From the NCBI GenBank assembly GCA_937923255.1, contig CALAIL010000042.1, positions 1 through 45,829 on the forward strand: DNA of 45,829 bases, read 5' to 3'. Positions 7,860 through 18,844 of this stretch are shown here, piece by piece (position 1 is the first letter of the stretch; each line of letters opens with the position of its first letter). The notes below the pieces were generated by a model. The model had not been told where the DNA came from. It did not search any database and was given only the letters and a program-made list of their open reading frames with translations. Source of the DNA: an uncultured Propionivibrio sp. (GTDB lineage: Bacteria; Pseudomonadota; Gammaproteobacteria; Burkholderiales; Rhodocyclaceae). The position numbers were made by a program, and so were the translations under genes.

Positions 7860-10771
7860 CGGACGACCTCGCTGGCCTGATGCTCTCTGGAATGACGGCG
7901 CAAAGACTGGTGGGCGATGGCAATCAGCATCAGCACGGTGGCACCTACGACCACCAGATACACGCCCATGTCAAACACCAGTACGCTCGACAGGTGAATC
8001 TGCCCGATGCCGGGCACTTCACCATGCCAGGTCTGGCTGGACAGAAAAGGTTCGCCCGCCAACGCACCGGCGATGCCCGCAGCGCCGGCGCAAAGCAAAC
8101 CCAGAGCCATCCAGCTGAGCGGCAGAATACGCAGGCGCAGCTCGACCCAGACCACACCGCTGACGATATATTGCAGAATGATCGCCGTGGCAAACACCAG
8201 TCCGCCGACAAAGCCGCCGCCAGGCGCGTTGTGGCCGCGCATCAGGAAATACATCGATACCATCAAGGCCAGCGGCAGGATCAAACGCGCCAGGACGGCA
8301 GGAATCATGGCATCGCCTTCCGGCAGCAAAACCGTTTGCGCCGCGGCTTCGGCATCCAGTGCTTCAGCCATTTTTTCGCCTCCCACGGCAGGCGCGGGTT
8401 CAGCCGCTTCCGCATTGCGAATGCTTTCCGGCGCCGGCCGGAAACGGCGCAGCAAGGCAAATACGGTCAGCGCAACAATGACCAGCACCGTGATTTCACC
8501 AAAGGTATCGAAACCGCGAAAATCAACGAGGATGACATTGACGACATTCCGGCCACCGCCCTCTGGCAGCGAGCGCTCGACGAAAAACGGGGAAATCCCA
8601 TCGACACTCGGACGGCTCATGATCGCGTAGCTGAGTGCCGCAAGGCCACCGCCGCCCAGCACGGCCAGCAGCAGGTCGTGCAGCCGCCGCAAATGGGGGC
8701 GTATCGATGGCCGCGCCTCTTCCATAAACCGCCTGTCACGCTGCGGCAGCCAGCGCAGCCCCAGGAGGATCAGCACGGCCGTCACCACTTCGACAGCCAG
8801 TTGGGTCAACGCCAGGTCCGGCGCGGAAAGCCAGACGAACGACAAACTGGTTGCCAAGCCCGTTCCGCCCAGAAAAATCAGCGCAGTGAAACGGTGATAC
8901 TTCGCCTTCCAGGCAGCCATGACGGCGCAGGTCGCGCCAACGATCCATAGCAGTATGAAAGACACGTCAGGCGCGATCGTCCACCGCCGCCCCCAGGTCA
9001 GCCCGCCGTTCCACAAAGAGAGTATGCCGCCCCCCACAATGACGAGCATCATGAAGCGCAGTTGCGTTTGCAGCCTGTCGGAAGAAAGCACGGGCAATAT
9101 CCGGCTGGCCATCGATGTCATGGCCCTCAGGCAGTTCTCAAACGCCCGCTTGCCATCGATAGCTTCCAGCAGAGGAACAGCATCTCTCTGGCGGGTAAGC
9201 CATGAAAAATAGGATGCAACGCCGCCGCATAAAGCGATCAGGCTCATGTAAACCGGAAGATTCAGGCCGTGCCACAACGCCAGATCGTAATGCGGCGCGT
9301 CGGCGCCGAGCAGTGCCGTCGTCGCCATTTTCAGAAAACCTTCGACCGTCTGTCCGGGAAAAACGCCGACCAGCACGCACATCACGACCAGCAGCGCACT
9401 GGGCAACAGCATCCAGTGTGTCGGATCGTGCGGCGTATGCGGCAAATCAGTGGCCTGCGGCCCAAAAAACACATCGTGGATGAAGCGCAGCGAATAGGCA
9501 ACGCTGAACACGCCGGCAAGCGTTGCAAAAAACGGTAAAACGATGCGCACCCATCCCACCTGGTCAAGATAGACGGTTTCTGCAAAAAACATTTCCTTAG
9601 ACAGGAAACCATTGAGCAAGGGCACGCCCGCCATCGCCGCGGCCGAAACCATCGCCAGCGTCGCCGTGATCGGCATGACGCGAGCAAGGCCGGACAAGCG
9701 CCGGATATCGCGCGTACCGGTTTCGTGATCAATGACGCCGGCGGCCATGAACAGCGAGGCCTTGAACGTCGCGTGATTGATCATGTGAAAAACTGCGGCA
9801 ACCAACGCCAACGAGCTGTTCATGCCAAGCAGCAGGGTAATCAGCCCGAGATGGCTGATCGTCGAATAAGCCAGAACGCCCTTCAGATCATTCTGGAACA
9901 TGGCCAGATAACCGGCGATGACCAAAGAGCACAGGCCGGCGCCGCCCACCATCCAGAACCATTGATCAGAACCGGCCAGCAACGGCCACAGCCGCGCCAG
10001 CAGAAAGACCCCCGCCTTGACCATCGTGGCCGAATGCAGATAGGCGGAAACCGGCGTCGGCGCAGCCATCGCATGCGGCAGCCAGAAATGAAAGGGAAAC
10101 TGTGCGCTTTTGGTCAGCGCCCCCAGCGCTACCAGGGTAACGATCGCGGGATACCAGGCATGGTTTTTGACCACGTCGGCCGCCGCCAATACAGCATCAA
10201 GATCATAGCTGCCGACGATACGGCCAATCAGCAGTACGCTACCGAGTAGCGCCAGCCCGCCGGCGCCGGTCACGATCAATGCCATGCGCGCGCCGCTACG
10301 CGCTTCGCTGCGGTGATGCCAGTAAGCAATCAACATGAACGACACCAGGCTGGTCAACTCCCAGAACATGGCCATCTGCAACAGATTGCCGGATAGAACG
10401 ACGCCCAGCATGGCGCCCATGAAGGCGAGGAAAAAGGAGAAAAAACGGGGGACGGGATCGGCCGGTGACATGTAATAACGCGCATAGACCACAACCAGCA
10501 ACCCCATGCCCGCAACCAGCATGGCAAACAGCCATGAAAAGCCGTCCAGACGCAGCTGAAAAGCAAGACCCAGCGTCGCCGACCAGGGCATTTCCAGGCG
10601 CAGAACGGCATCGTTGGCTAGATGCGGGTACAAAGAAGCGAGCAGCACCGTCGTCAGCAGGGCGACAAAACCGGCCAGCCACGCCTCAGCATTGCGGGCA
10701 TTGGCCGGCATGAGTGCCGCACAAATGCTGCCGATCCAGGGAGTTATCAGAATAGTCAGGAGCAGGGTCAT
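7850..10771 (-). CDS. mrpA: Fused Mrp Na+/H+ antiporter subunit A/B
   Basis: This first gene of the operon encodes a 973-aa fused MrpA-MrpB protein. Residues 1 to about 500 form the NuoL-like proton-channel domain, with HFWLPHAMAAPTPVSAYLHS in the ion path. Residues about 610-680 form the DUF4040-like module (WLSAPDLALTQLAVEVVTA), about 740-780 carry the MrpA signature DFRGFDTFGEIT, and about 825-960 form an MrpB domain (RGHNAPGGGFVGGL). In many bacteria the last part is a separate mrpB gene; the fused form defines group 2 (Pha-type) operons, which explains the absence of mrpB. The complex exchanges Na+ (or K+) for H+ and supports pH and salt homeostasis. Substrate preference cannot be read from the sequence. 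Confidence 0.94.
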   Translation of the reverse strand: MTLLLTILITPWIGSICAALMPANARNAEAWLAGFVALLTTVLLASLYPHLANDAVLRLEMPWSATLGLAFQLRLDGFSWLFAMLVAGMGLLVVVYARYYMSPADPVPRFFSFFLAFMGAMLGVVLSGNLLQMAMFWELTSLVSFMLIAYWHHRSEARSGARMALIVTGAGGLALLGSVLLIGRIVGSYDLDAVLAAADVVKNHAWYPAIVTLVALGALTKSAQFPFHFWLPHAMAAPTPVSAYLHSATMVKAGVFLLARLWPLLAGSDQWFWMVGGAGLCSLVIAGYLAMFQNDLKGVLAYSTISHLGLITLLLGMNSSLALVAAVFHMINHATFKASLFMAAGVIDHETGTRDIRRLSGLARVMPITATLAMVSAAAMAGVPLLNGFLSKEMFFAETVYLDQVGWVRIVLPFFATLAGVFSVAYSLRFIHDVFFGPQATDLPHTPHDPTHWMLLPSALLVVMCVLVGVFPGQTVEGFLKMATTALLGADAPHYDLALWHGLNLPVYMSLIALCGGVASYFSWLTRQRDAVPLLEAIDGKRAFENCLRAMTSMASRILPVLSSDRLQTQLRFMMLVIVGGGILSLWNGGLTWGRRWTIAPDVSFILLWIVGATCAVMAAWKAKYHRFTALIFLGGTGLATSLSFVWLSAPDLALTQLAVEVVTAVLILLGLRWLPQRDRRFMEEARPSIRPHLRRLHDLLLAVLGGGGLAALSYAIMSRPSVDGISPFFVERSLPEGGGRNVVNVILVDFRGFDTFGEITVLVIVALTVFALLRRFRPAPESIRNAEAAEPAPAVGGEKMAEALDAEAAAQTVLLPEGDAMIPAVLARLILPLALMVSMYFLMRGHNAPGGGFVGGLVFATAIILQYIVSGVVWVELRLRILPLSWMALGLLCAGAAGIAGALAGEPFLSSQTWHGEVPGIGQIHLSSVLVFDMGVYLVVVGATVLMLIAIAHQSLRRHSREHQASEVVRWK

Positions 10772-10787
10772 CGCGGCGCAAGTTTAA

Positions 10788-10819
10788 CCGATAAGCGCCA
10801 GATTCCAGCCGGTTATCGG
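10788..10819. promoter_or_regulatory. Inverted repeat upstream of mrpA
   Basis: The arms CCGATAA and TTATCGG are perfect and separated by 18 nt; the element ends 17 nt before the mrpA start codon. It could be an operator or a leader hairpin that affects the ribosome site. Symmetry and position are seen; function is inferred. Confidence 0.3.
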
Positions 10820-11170
10820 CACATTCCGCGGATTTATTTCACTGTGGGCTCCACCGCCGGCGCAAGGCTTAAAAATCTCGGCAACGGCACGGCCATCCAG
10901 AATCAAAATAGCCTAACGCCCAGTACGCCTTCCATCAAATCCTCAAGCCCTCCTCAACGCCTCCTCAAGCCCAACGCCGGCAGGGATGGCGGCCGCAGCT
11001 CAACTACGTCATTCCACAATGATGATTTATCAGGCATGATACGCCCCATGGCCTGCTGCACGGGTCAGCCGCCGCGTCCGCCGTGTTCTCCGCGTTCTTT
11101 TTCGCGCTTTAGTTTTCACCGTCACGGGACGCTTTCCGTTTCTGCTTCATCCAACCTGAAAGGAACCATT
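10820..11170. other. Intergenic region with three 11-bp tandem units
   Basis: The gap between divergent mrpA and the DUF3597 gene contains a tandem array at 10940-10972: TCCTCAAGCCC, TCCTCAACGCC, TCCTCAAGCCC. An in-frame ORF extension runs through this region into the DUF3597 gene but shows no protein-like conservation and is taken as spurious. Promoters for both flanking genes should be here but none stands out. Confidence 0.4.
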
Positions 11171-11560
11171 ATGGGAATTTTTAGCACGATCCTGTCCAAG
11201 CTGGGCTTTGGCGAAGCCGAGGCCGCTGCGCCAGATCCCTCGACCGCTGCCCCTGCCGCTCCCGCCACTTCTGCCACTTCTACCGCACCGACGCCAATCA
11301 GCACCGTCGATGTCGTCTCCAAACTGGAAGGGATGGCCAAGGCCAACCCTGAAAAGCTGAACTGGAAGACCTCCATCGTCGACCTGATGAAACTTCTCGG
11401 CCTTGAAAGCAGCCTGGCCGCGCGCAAGGAGCTGGCTACCGAACTGGGCTGCCCGGCCGAAAAAATGGGCGATTCGGCGCAGATGAACATGTGGCTGCAT
11501 AAAACCGTGCTGCAAAAGCTGGCTGAAAACGGCGGCAACATCCCGAAAGAACTGCTCTAG
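11171..11560 (+). CDS. DUF3597 domain-containing protein
   Basis: A 129-aa soluble protein of the DUF3597 family, which has no established function. The start ATG follows AAAGGA at good spacing. Residues 1-14 (MGIFSTILSKLGFG) form an amphipathic helix, residues about 15-45 are an Ala/Pro/Thr linker, and the rest is the conserved domain with LNWKTSIVDLMKLLGLESSL, ELGCPAEKMGDSAQMNMWLH and a final NGGNIPKELL. It is monocistronic and ends before a strong terminator. The family resembles LysM-associated stress proteins in some annotations, but no such partner is seen here. Confidence 0.9.
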   Translation: MGIFSTILSKLGFGEAEAAAPDPSTAAPAAPATSATSTAPTPISTVDVVSKLEGMAKANPEKLNWKTSIVDLMKLLGLESSLAARKELATELGCPAEKMGDSAQMNMWLHKTVLQKLAENGGNIPKELL

Positions 11561-11650
11561 CGTCTTGGCCAGCGCTGAGCGGCAATGCCTGCTTCAGCGG
11601 GTTTAGCCAGAACGCCGGCAAGCGCCGCTTCTCCTGACGCACACAGCAAG

Positions 11651-11678
11651 GCCGCCTGGAAATCCAGGCGGCTTTTTT
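11651..11678 (+). terminator. Rho-independent terminator after the DUF3597 gene
   Basis: A perfect 9-bp stem GCCGCCTGG/CCAGGCGGC with an AAAT loop is followed by six Ts. It lies 91 nt after the DUF3597 stop and is the cleanest terminator in the window. Confidence 0.92.
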
Positions 11679-11689
11679 ATCCCATCTCA

Positions 11690-11834
11690 AGAATGCCCTG
11701 AGATACCCTGGCCACGCGGGTTTGCGAGCATCCTCCTCTGAAACGCCCTAAATACGCGGGCTAGCGGGCATCCTTTCCGCGGCGCCTAAAACATAGCGGC
11801 TCGACTTTGCCAAAAGACAAGGCGTTAAGCCGCT
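11690..11834. repeat. Diverged copy of the dispersed palindromic repeat
   Basis: The stretch carries ACCCTGGCCACGCGGGTTT and GAAACGCCCTAAATACGCGGG, related to the modules around rhuM but degraded. Just after it, AGCGGCT (11795-11801) and AGCCGCT (11828-11834) form a further inverted pair. Non-coding. Confidence 0.5.
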
Positions 11835-11907
11835 GACAGACCATTCAGTACGGCAAGGCAAGGCCAACATGGCAACGCAGTATTTTGGCAAAGGAAGCCG
11901 CGATTCC

Positions 11908-11976
11908 CCAGTTTATGTTTTTTGATGCCCGGAAGCCCTTATATTTAAAGGGCTTCCGGGCGATTTATGTTTTCTG
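11908..11976. repeat. 69-bp hairpin repeat, copy 1 (intact stem)
   Basis: A perfect 14-bp stem (GCCCGGAAGCCCTT and its complement, 11927-11961) with a 7-nt AT loop is flanked on both sides by TTTATGTTTT. A second 69-bp copy with the same flanks is at 36992-37060. It lies 31 nt past the pepN stop, on the downstream side of that gene. It may act as a transcript 3-prime-end hairpin; the flanking T-runs are interrupted. Confidence 0.7.
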
Positions 11977-12007
11977 GCCTGTTTGAAAGGGGCTCAGGGC
12001 AGAATTT

Positions 12008-14737
12008 TCAGCGCGTCTCGCCACTTGCCAGCAGGTTATCGACGACTTCGGCCACGTCGCGCGACAGGTTCGGCGTCTGTCGAACCGCTTCCAGCGCGAC
12101 GCGGGCATGCGCCTGTCGGCCGGCATCGAACCTGCGCCAGCGGTCGAAACTGCGCGCCAGGCGCGAAGCCACCTGCGGATTAAGCGGATCGAGTTTCGTG
12201 ACCCACTCGGAGATCAATCGATAGCCGCTGCCGTCGGCCGCGTGGAAGCGCCGATGATTGGCGCCGAAGGTACGCAGCAGGGCATACACTTTGTTCGGAT
12301 TGCGGAAATCGAAGGCCGGGTGCGCACTCAGCTCACGCATGCGTTCCGCCGTCACGGCGCGGCTTGAGGCCTGCACCGCCAGCCATTTGTCGACGACCAG
12401 CGCTTCGTCCCGATAACGCGCGTAGAAATCAGCCAGCGCCTGCCCGGCAAGCGATGCTGGGCATAGTTCGTCCGCCTCGTGCGTTTTCTGTTCTCCTGCA
12501 GCCTCTGCCATCTCGCCCATTTCCTGCGCCAACGTCACCAGCGCGGCAAAACGGTCGGTCATGTTGTCCGCCTGGCGGTATTGCGTCAGCGCCAGATGCA
12601 GCCCCGCTTCACCGGCTGCTCCGCTGCGCTCGGCAAGATAGCCGAGGCATTGATTACGCAGGGCGCGCTCACCCGCGCCCCGCATGTCTGGCGGGCAGGA
12701 AGCCCGGTTCTCCCCAGCCGACAACGCTGTATAGACGGCCGAAAAATCCTCCGACAGCGCATCGGCCAGATAGGTACGCAGGCCGCGCCGCGCCTGATAT
12801 AGCGCCTCCGGATCGACCGTCGGCAGGGATTCTGCCAGCGTTGCTTCACTGGGCAGACTCAGCGCTTCGGCAACAAAACCGGCGCCAAACGCGGCGTACC
12901 CGTTCAGCAGCCGGCGCACGGCCTCGGCATAGGCGGCAGGCCAGACGGGGGGACGTCCGGCGGCGATCTGCGCCGTCGCCGCCAGAATCAGGCGGCTGGC
13001 TAAGCGCTGCCCAGCCTCCCAGCGGTTAAACGGATCGCTGTCGTGCGCCATCAGGTAAATCAGGTCGGTATCCAGATCCTCTTTATCGAGAATGACCGGC
13101 GCGGAAAAATCACGCAGCAGTGAAGGAATCGGCGGCGCATCGATGTTCTCAAAAACGAAGGATTGACGATTCTCGTTGAGCAGCAATGTGCGCGCCGAAC
13201 CCGGCAATTCGCCGCCGGAAGGATCGTACAGGGCAACGCGGATGGGGATCGGATACGGCGCGGTATCACTTGCGCGAATGTTGGACTGCGTAAAGTTCAA
13301 TGTGTAGCGTCTGGCTGCCGCATCATAGGCGCCGGATACCGCGACGCGCGGCGTGCCCGGCTCGGCATACCAGCGCATGAAACGTTGAAGATTAAGGCCG
13401 GGATTTTCTCCTGCCGCATCCGGCGTCTGTGCGGCCATCGCCGCAACAAAATCCTCACACGTCACAGCCTGCCCGTCATGCCGGCGGAAATATTCCTCCA
13501 GACCGGTGCGAAAAGCGGCGCGTCCGATCAGCGTCTGGATCATGCGCACGACTTCCGCTCCTTTTTCATACACCGTGGCCGTGTAGAAATTGTTGATTTC
13601 CACATAAGAGGACGGTCGCACCGGATGCGCCATCGGGCCGGCATCTTCAGGGAACTGCACGGCGCGTAACGTGCGCACGTCCTTAATGCGCGCCGTGGCG
13701 CGATCATGCGCATCCGCACCGAACTCCTGGTCACGGAACACCGTCAGCCCCTCCTTGAGCGAGAGCTGGAACCAGTCGCGGCAAGTGACGCGGTTGCCCG
13801 TCCAGTTGTGGAAATACTCGTGGGCGACGACACGGTCGATATTCTCAAAATCGGTATCCGTCGCCAGATCGGGGCGCGCCAGCACGTACTTGGTATTAAA
13901 GATGTTGAGGCCCTTGTTTTCCATCGCCCCCATGTTGAAGTCGCTGACGGCAACGATCATGTAATGGTCGAGATCGCACTCCAGGCCAAAGCGCTGCTCA
14001 TCCCAGCGCATCGCCTTTTTCAGCGCCGCCATCGCGTGCCCGCACTGGTCAAGTTTTCCCGGTTCGACGTAAATTGCCAGCTGTACCGTGCGCCCCGAAG
14101 CCGTCGTGAACGTATCGCGCAGCACATCAAGCCTGCCGGCAACCATGGCAAAAAGATAGCAGGGCTTACGGAACGGGTCTTGCCAGACCGCGTAGTGGCG
14201 GCCGTCCGGCTCATCGCCCGCCGCAACTGGGTTGCCGTTGGCAAGCAGCACGGGGAAACGCGCCTTATCGGCATGCAGCGTCACCGTATAACGCGCCATC
14301 ACGTCCGGCCGGTCGGGGAACCAGGTAATGCGGCGGAAACCCTGCGCCTCGCACTGGGTGAAATAGCCGTCGCGGCTGCGGTAAAAACCGGACAGCGCCG
14401 TATTTGCATCCGGTTGGATACGCACGCGCGTTTCCAGTGAAAAACGCTCCGGCAGATCACCGGACAGCGTCAATGACTGCGCCGTCAGTTCGTATTCATC
14501 TGGCGCCAGCGCCCGACCATCACAGCGCACCGATAACGTTTCCAGTGCTTCGCCATCGAGCCGCAGAGGCTGTCCTGCTTTAGCCTCCGGGTTGCGGCGA
14601 CATGCCAGCGTCGCCGTGATGCACGTTCCATCCGCGCGGATATCGACATCGAGCCTGACTTCATCAACCAGCCACGGCGGCGGCGCATAATCGGCCAGGC
14701 GAACAGGAGAGGAAATCGTATCGTCAGTGTCGTGCAT
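12008..14737 (-). CDS. pepN: Aminopeptidase N (M1 family)
   Basis: A cytosolic zinc metallopeptidase that removes N-terminal residues from peptides. The 909 aa are close to E. coli PepN. The exopeptidase motif GAMEN is at 270-274, and the zinc site HEYFH at 306-310 with the third ligand Glu329 (SLKEGLTVFRDQEF). The C-terminal superhelical domain follows from about 550. The start is supported by GGAG five nt upstream, and a TATAAT box lies about 17 nt before the ATG, so the leader is very short. The gene is monocistronic; its 3-prime side holds a hairpin repeat. An internal stretch rich in Ala/Glu (AEAAGEQKTHEADELC, around residue 750) looks like a local insertion. Confidence 0.97.
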   Translation of the reverse strand: MHDTDDTISSPVRLADYAPPPWLVDEVRLDVDIRADGTCITATLACRRNPEAKAGQPLRLDGEALETLSVRCDGRALAPDEYELTAQSLTLSGDLPERFSLETRVRIQPDANTALSGFYRSRDGYFTQCEAQGFRRITWFPDRPDVMARYTVTLHADKARFPVLLANGNPVAAGDEPDGRHYAVWQDPFRKPCYLFAMVAGRLDVLRDTFTTASGRTVQLAIYVEPGKLDQCGHAMAALKKAMRWDEQRFGLECDLDHYMIVAVSDFNMGAMENKGLNIFNTKYVLARPDLATDTDFENIDRVVAHEYFHNWTGNRVTCRDWFQLSLKEGLTVFRDQEFGADAHDRATARIKDVRTLRAVQFPEDAGPMAHPVRPSSYVEINNFYTATVYEKGAEVVRMIQTLIGRAAFRTGLEEYFRRHDGQAVTCEDFVAAMAAQTPDAAGENPGLNLQRFMRWYAEPGTPRVAVSGAYDAAARRYTLNFTQSNIRASDTAPYPIPIRVALYDPSGGELPGSARTLLLNENRQSFVFENIDAPPIPSLLRDFSAPVILDKEDLDTDLIYLMAHDSDPFNRWEAGQRLASRLILAATAQIAAGRPPVWPAAYAEAVRRLLNGYAAFGAGFVAEALSLPSEATLAESLPTVDPEALYQARRGLRTYLADALSEDFSAVYTALSAGENRASCPPDMRGAGERALRNQCLGYLAERSGAAGEAGLHLALTQYRQADNMTDRFAALVTLAQEMGEMAEAAGEQKTHEADELCPASLAGQALADFYARYRDEALVVDKWLAVQASSRAVTAERMRELSAHPAFDFRNPNKVYALLRTFGANHRRFHAADGSGYRLISEWVTKLDPLNPQVASRLARSFDRWRRFDAGRQAHARVALEAVRQTPNLSRDVAEVVDNLLASGETR

Positions 14738-15254
14738 GATTGCTCCGAAAAATTATAAAAATGAGCCCAATGATAAGCCCAGGCGGCGATGATGACCGAA
14801 ATATCGAGGCATCAATCGAGGCATCAAAAAAAGCCCGCCGGAATAGCGAAGGGCGCGGAGACAGTCCACAATCCGATAGAAAGCGAGACCCCGTTCCCAC
14901 CCATGCGGCCAAAAGTTATGGGGAAAACAGCCGCTGTCGCCGGTTCCAAGATCGTCAAATCGGCCAACGCCTGCACCATCCTACGCCGATTCCCTACACC
15001 GGGAGAAAGTCTCCAAACAATCTCCAAACACTGCGGTGATTTTTTAACGAAGACCGAGCCGGGGGGCAGGCATGAGCGATGCAAGCACAGCCGCTAGCGT
15101 GTCAATCCGGCAACCCAAGCCACAGTAAAAACTGGCTGCGGCAAGACAGAAGACGCATAGTCACCCTCCTCGTGCGCCAGACGGGATGCATGGCATATGC
15201 AGCCGCGATAGCCGCAAAAACAAACGGTTATCTTGAAAATTGGCGGCCGCAAAT
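14738..15254. other. 517-nt non-coding gap between ettA and pepN
   Basis: The right-hand neighbour of pepN's promoter holds a perfect 12-bp tandem duplication, ATCGAGGCATCA twice, at 14803-14826. Nothing protein-like is recognised in either strand, and no RNA family is apparent. The composition is more balanced than the coding sequence around it. Confidence 0.4.
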
Positions 15255-16919
<1,665 letters not shown>

Positions 16920-17316
16920 GACGAACCTTGCCTGAAGTAAAAGGATTGGATGATTGAAAAAGCGAGGAAAAGCCGTGAAGGGCTGGAGTTTACCCGAGCC
17001 GCGCCGGTTTGTACCGCTGGCGCGGCGGCGCGGCTTTTGCGCTATCTGCCCTGTTTTGATACGCTTGCCACCCACACCATCTGTGGCACCTGTGGCTACG
17101 GATAAACACTCCCAACCTGATCCAATACGCCACCCAAGCCACCCGCCGTTTGTCCGCATGTAGCGGGCATTTCCGGCCACCCTGCCCTGAAACGCCCATC
17201 CAGCAAGGGCTACAAAGGAGGCTAGCCGGAAAAGCCCAAAAGACGCGGGCTACAGCAAGCCAACACACCGCTGGCCAAGCAATATCCCGTGCAAAGGCAA
17301 AGCAGCACGCCACGGC
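16920..17316. repeat. Gap with long-arm inverted repeat and REP-like copy
   Basis: Upstream of ettA, AGCCGCGCC (16997-17005) and GGCGCGGCT (17027-17035) form an inverted repeat followed by TTT on the plus strand. At about 17155-17255 lies a diverged copy of the dispersed repeat (GCGGGCATTTCCGGCCACCC, then GACGCGGGCTAC). No gene is seen. Confidence 0.45.
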
Positions 17317-18051
17317 TTAATCGTGCTGCGCGGGGACTTTCTTGCTCCTGTTCTTGCGCATTCTCAGGTTAAGCGTCTCGACGGTCAGCGAGAAAGCCAT
17401 GGAAAAGTAGATATATCCTTTGGGCACATGGTAGCCAAAGCCATCGACGATGAGTGTCAGACCAACCATCAGCAGAAAAGACAATGCCAGCATCTTGATC
17501 GTCGGGTTGGCCGAGACGAATTCACCGATAATCCGGGCAAAGAGCATCATCAGGCCGACGGATGCCACGACGGCGGCGATCATCACCTCGACGTGATCAA
17601 CAAGGCCGACAGCGGTGATGATCGAATCCAGCGAAAAAACCAGATCAATCATGATGATCTGGAAAATAATGGAGGAAGCCGTCACCTGCCCGGTACTGGT
17701 TGCCAGATGCTCTTCCTCGCCCATGACCATCTGGTGAATTTCCTGCGTACTTTTCCAAAGCAGGAAAATACCGCCGCCGATCAGAATCATGTCGCGTGCG
17801 GAAAAGCTCTTGCCAACAAAGGAAAACAGCGGCTCTGTCGCACCAACGATCCAGGAAAGAATCAACAATAGGCCGATACGCATGAACATGGCCAGAAACA
17901 GCCCGAGCTTCCGGCTTCTTTCCCGCGTCTCACGTGGCAGCTTATCGACGAGGATCGAAATGAAAATAATGTTATCGATCCCCAAAACCAGTTCAAGCAC
18001 CGTCAGGGTCAGAAATGCGATCCACATCTGGGGATCGAGCAGAATGTGCAT
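17317..18051 (-). CDS. TerC-family membrane protein (YgdQ-like)
   Basis: An integral membrane protein of the TerC/YgdQ/YoaE group; members have been linked to metal (Mn2+) export or metalation of exported proteins, but this subgroup is poorly defined. The start MHILLDPQMW gives 244 aa. Seven hydrophobic segments are seen, with the acidic family motifs LELVLGIDNIIFISI (about 18-32) and IMIDLVFSLDSIITAVG (about 135-150), whose Asp and Glu residues probably bind metal. The C-terminus is PKGYIYFSMAFSLTVETLN followed by a basic tail. A 15-codon upstream extension is unlikely. No yybP-ykoY-like leader was found. Confidence 0.9.
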   Translation of the reverse strand: MHILLDPQMWIAFLTLTVLELVLGIDNIIFISILVDKLPRETRERSRKLGLFLAMFMRIGLLLILSWIVGATEPLFSFVGKSFSARDMILIGGGIFLLWKSTQEIHQMVMGEEEHLATSTGQVTASSIIFQIIMIDLVFSLDSIITAVGLVDHVEVMIAAVVASVGLMMLFARIIGEFVSANPTIKMLALSFLLMVGLTLIVDGFGYHVPKGYIYFSMAFSLTVETLNLRMRKNRSKKVPAQHD

Positions 18052-18475
18052 GGTTAATGCCCTTTGAAAATATTTTGGCCGCCAGAGGCAATTCACAGAA
18101 GCAATTTACTGTGACGGCATTTCATCAACGGCGGATTCTAACGGCGACAGCGCCATGAGAAAAGAGGCAAAAAGCCTTCGGAAAGAGACGCCTGTTTTTA
18201 TCCTGATTCCAATTTACCCGTTCCGCCCTGCCGTTTCGCCTTACCTCTCTCCTGATGCCATTCGGTCAATCATGTTTCATCCGTGCCTTAAAAATTGAAC
18301 GTACTTTTCAGGCATCGGATTGCGCATTCGGAAACGCCTGATCGGATTAAATCGGATGAATTTTCAGCCGGCCAGATATCGTCCGGTTTTGCCGATGCCC
18401 TCGCCGGCAGCAATCGTTGCCTTGGCGAACCGGCCAATTTCAGGATTCTGACCCTTCTGTGCGCCCAGCGTACAT
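18052..18475. other. Gap upstream of the TerC gene with short repeat
   Basis: Near 18089-18114 two similar 13-nt units, AGGCAATTCACAG and AAGCAATTTACTG, lie in tandem and also form TCACAG/CTGTGA dyad symmetry. It sits about 40 nt upstream of the TerC start and could be an operator. The rest, to 18475, lies downstream of the gcvH pseudogene; no further gcv-like sequence could be recognised there. Confidence 0.3.
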
Positions 18476-18844
18476 TCAGGCATCCACCGGGCTGGCGTAT
18501 GCCGCAGCATCAAGCCATGCGTCGACATCCGCGGCGTTGTCCGGCTTCAGCCGGAATAACCGGATCAGTATACGCATTCCGGTTGCTGCATTCCGGTGAA
18601 TCCACAACGGTGGTATAGGTTTCGACCACCAGCGCATATACATCGGAAGCGGCCTTGACCGACTCGACGGCGGCGGCTCCCCGCCCAGCCGCCAGTCCCT
18701 TGCTAACGTCCGGCAATTCGATGAACACGAGACCGCCCAGCAATTCCTGGGCATGGCCGGTCATGCCGATGGTCAGCATACCGTTAGCTTGAAAAGCGCC
18801 CATTCATGACTCTGCGTGCACTCCAGGTCAGCGGGAATATTAAT
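18476..18844 (-). pseudogene. gcvH: Degraded glycine cleavage H protein gene
   Basis: GcvH carries a lipoyl group between the P, T and L proteins of the glycine cleavage system. Three pieces of one H protein are found in two frames. The first (18844 leftward) reads [18 protein letters not shown] without an ATG. A single-base loss in a T-run near 18792-18796 shifts to the next frame, which reads [19 protein letters not shown] and the lipoyl-lysine motif [13 protein letters not shown] second indel near 18560-18565 shifts again to [19 protein letters not shown] and the stop. A few residues after the lipoyl motif also seem deleted. With no start codon and two frameshifts, a functional product is very unlikely. 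gcvT and gcvP are not in the window. Confidence 0.9.

Noticed and set aside
18052..18200. yybP-ykoY (Mn2+) riboswitch before the TerC gene
   Set aside because: Looked for because such leaders often precede TerC genes; the GGGGAG-type core and paired arms were not found.
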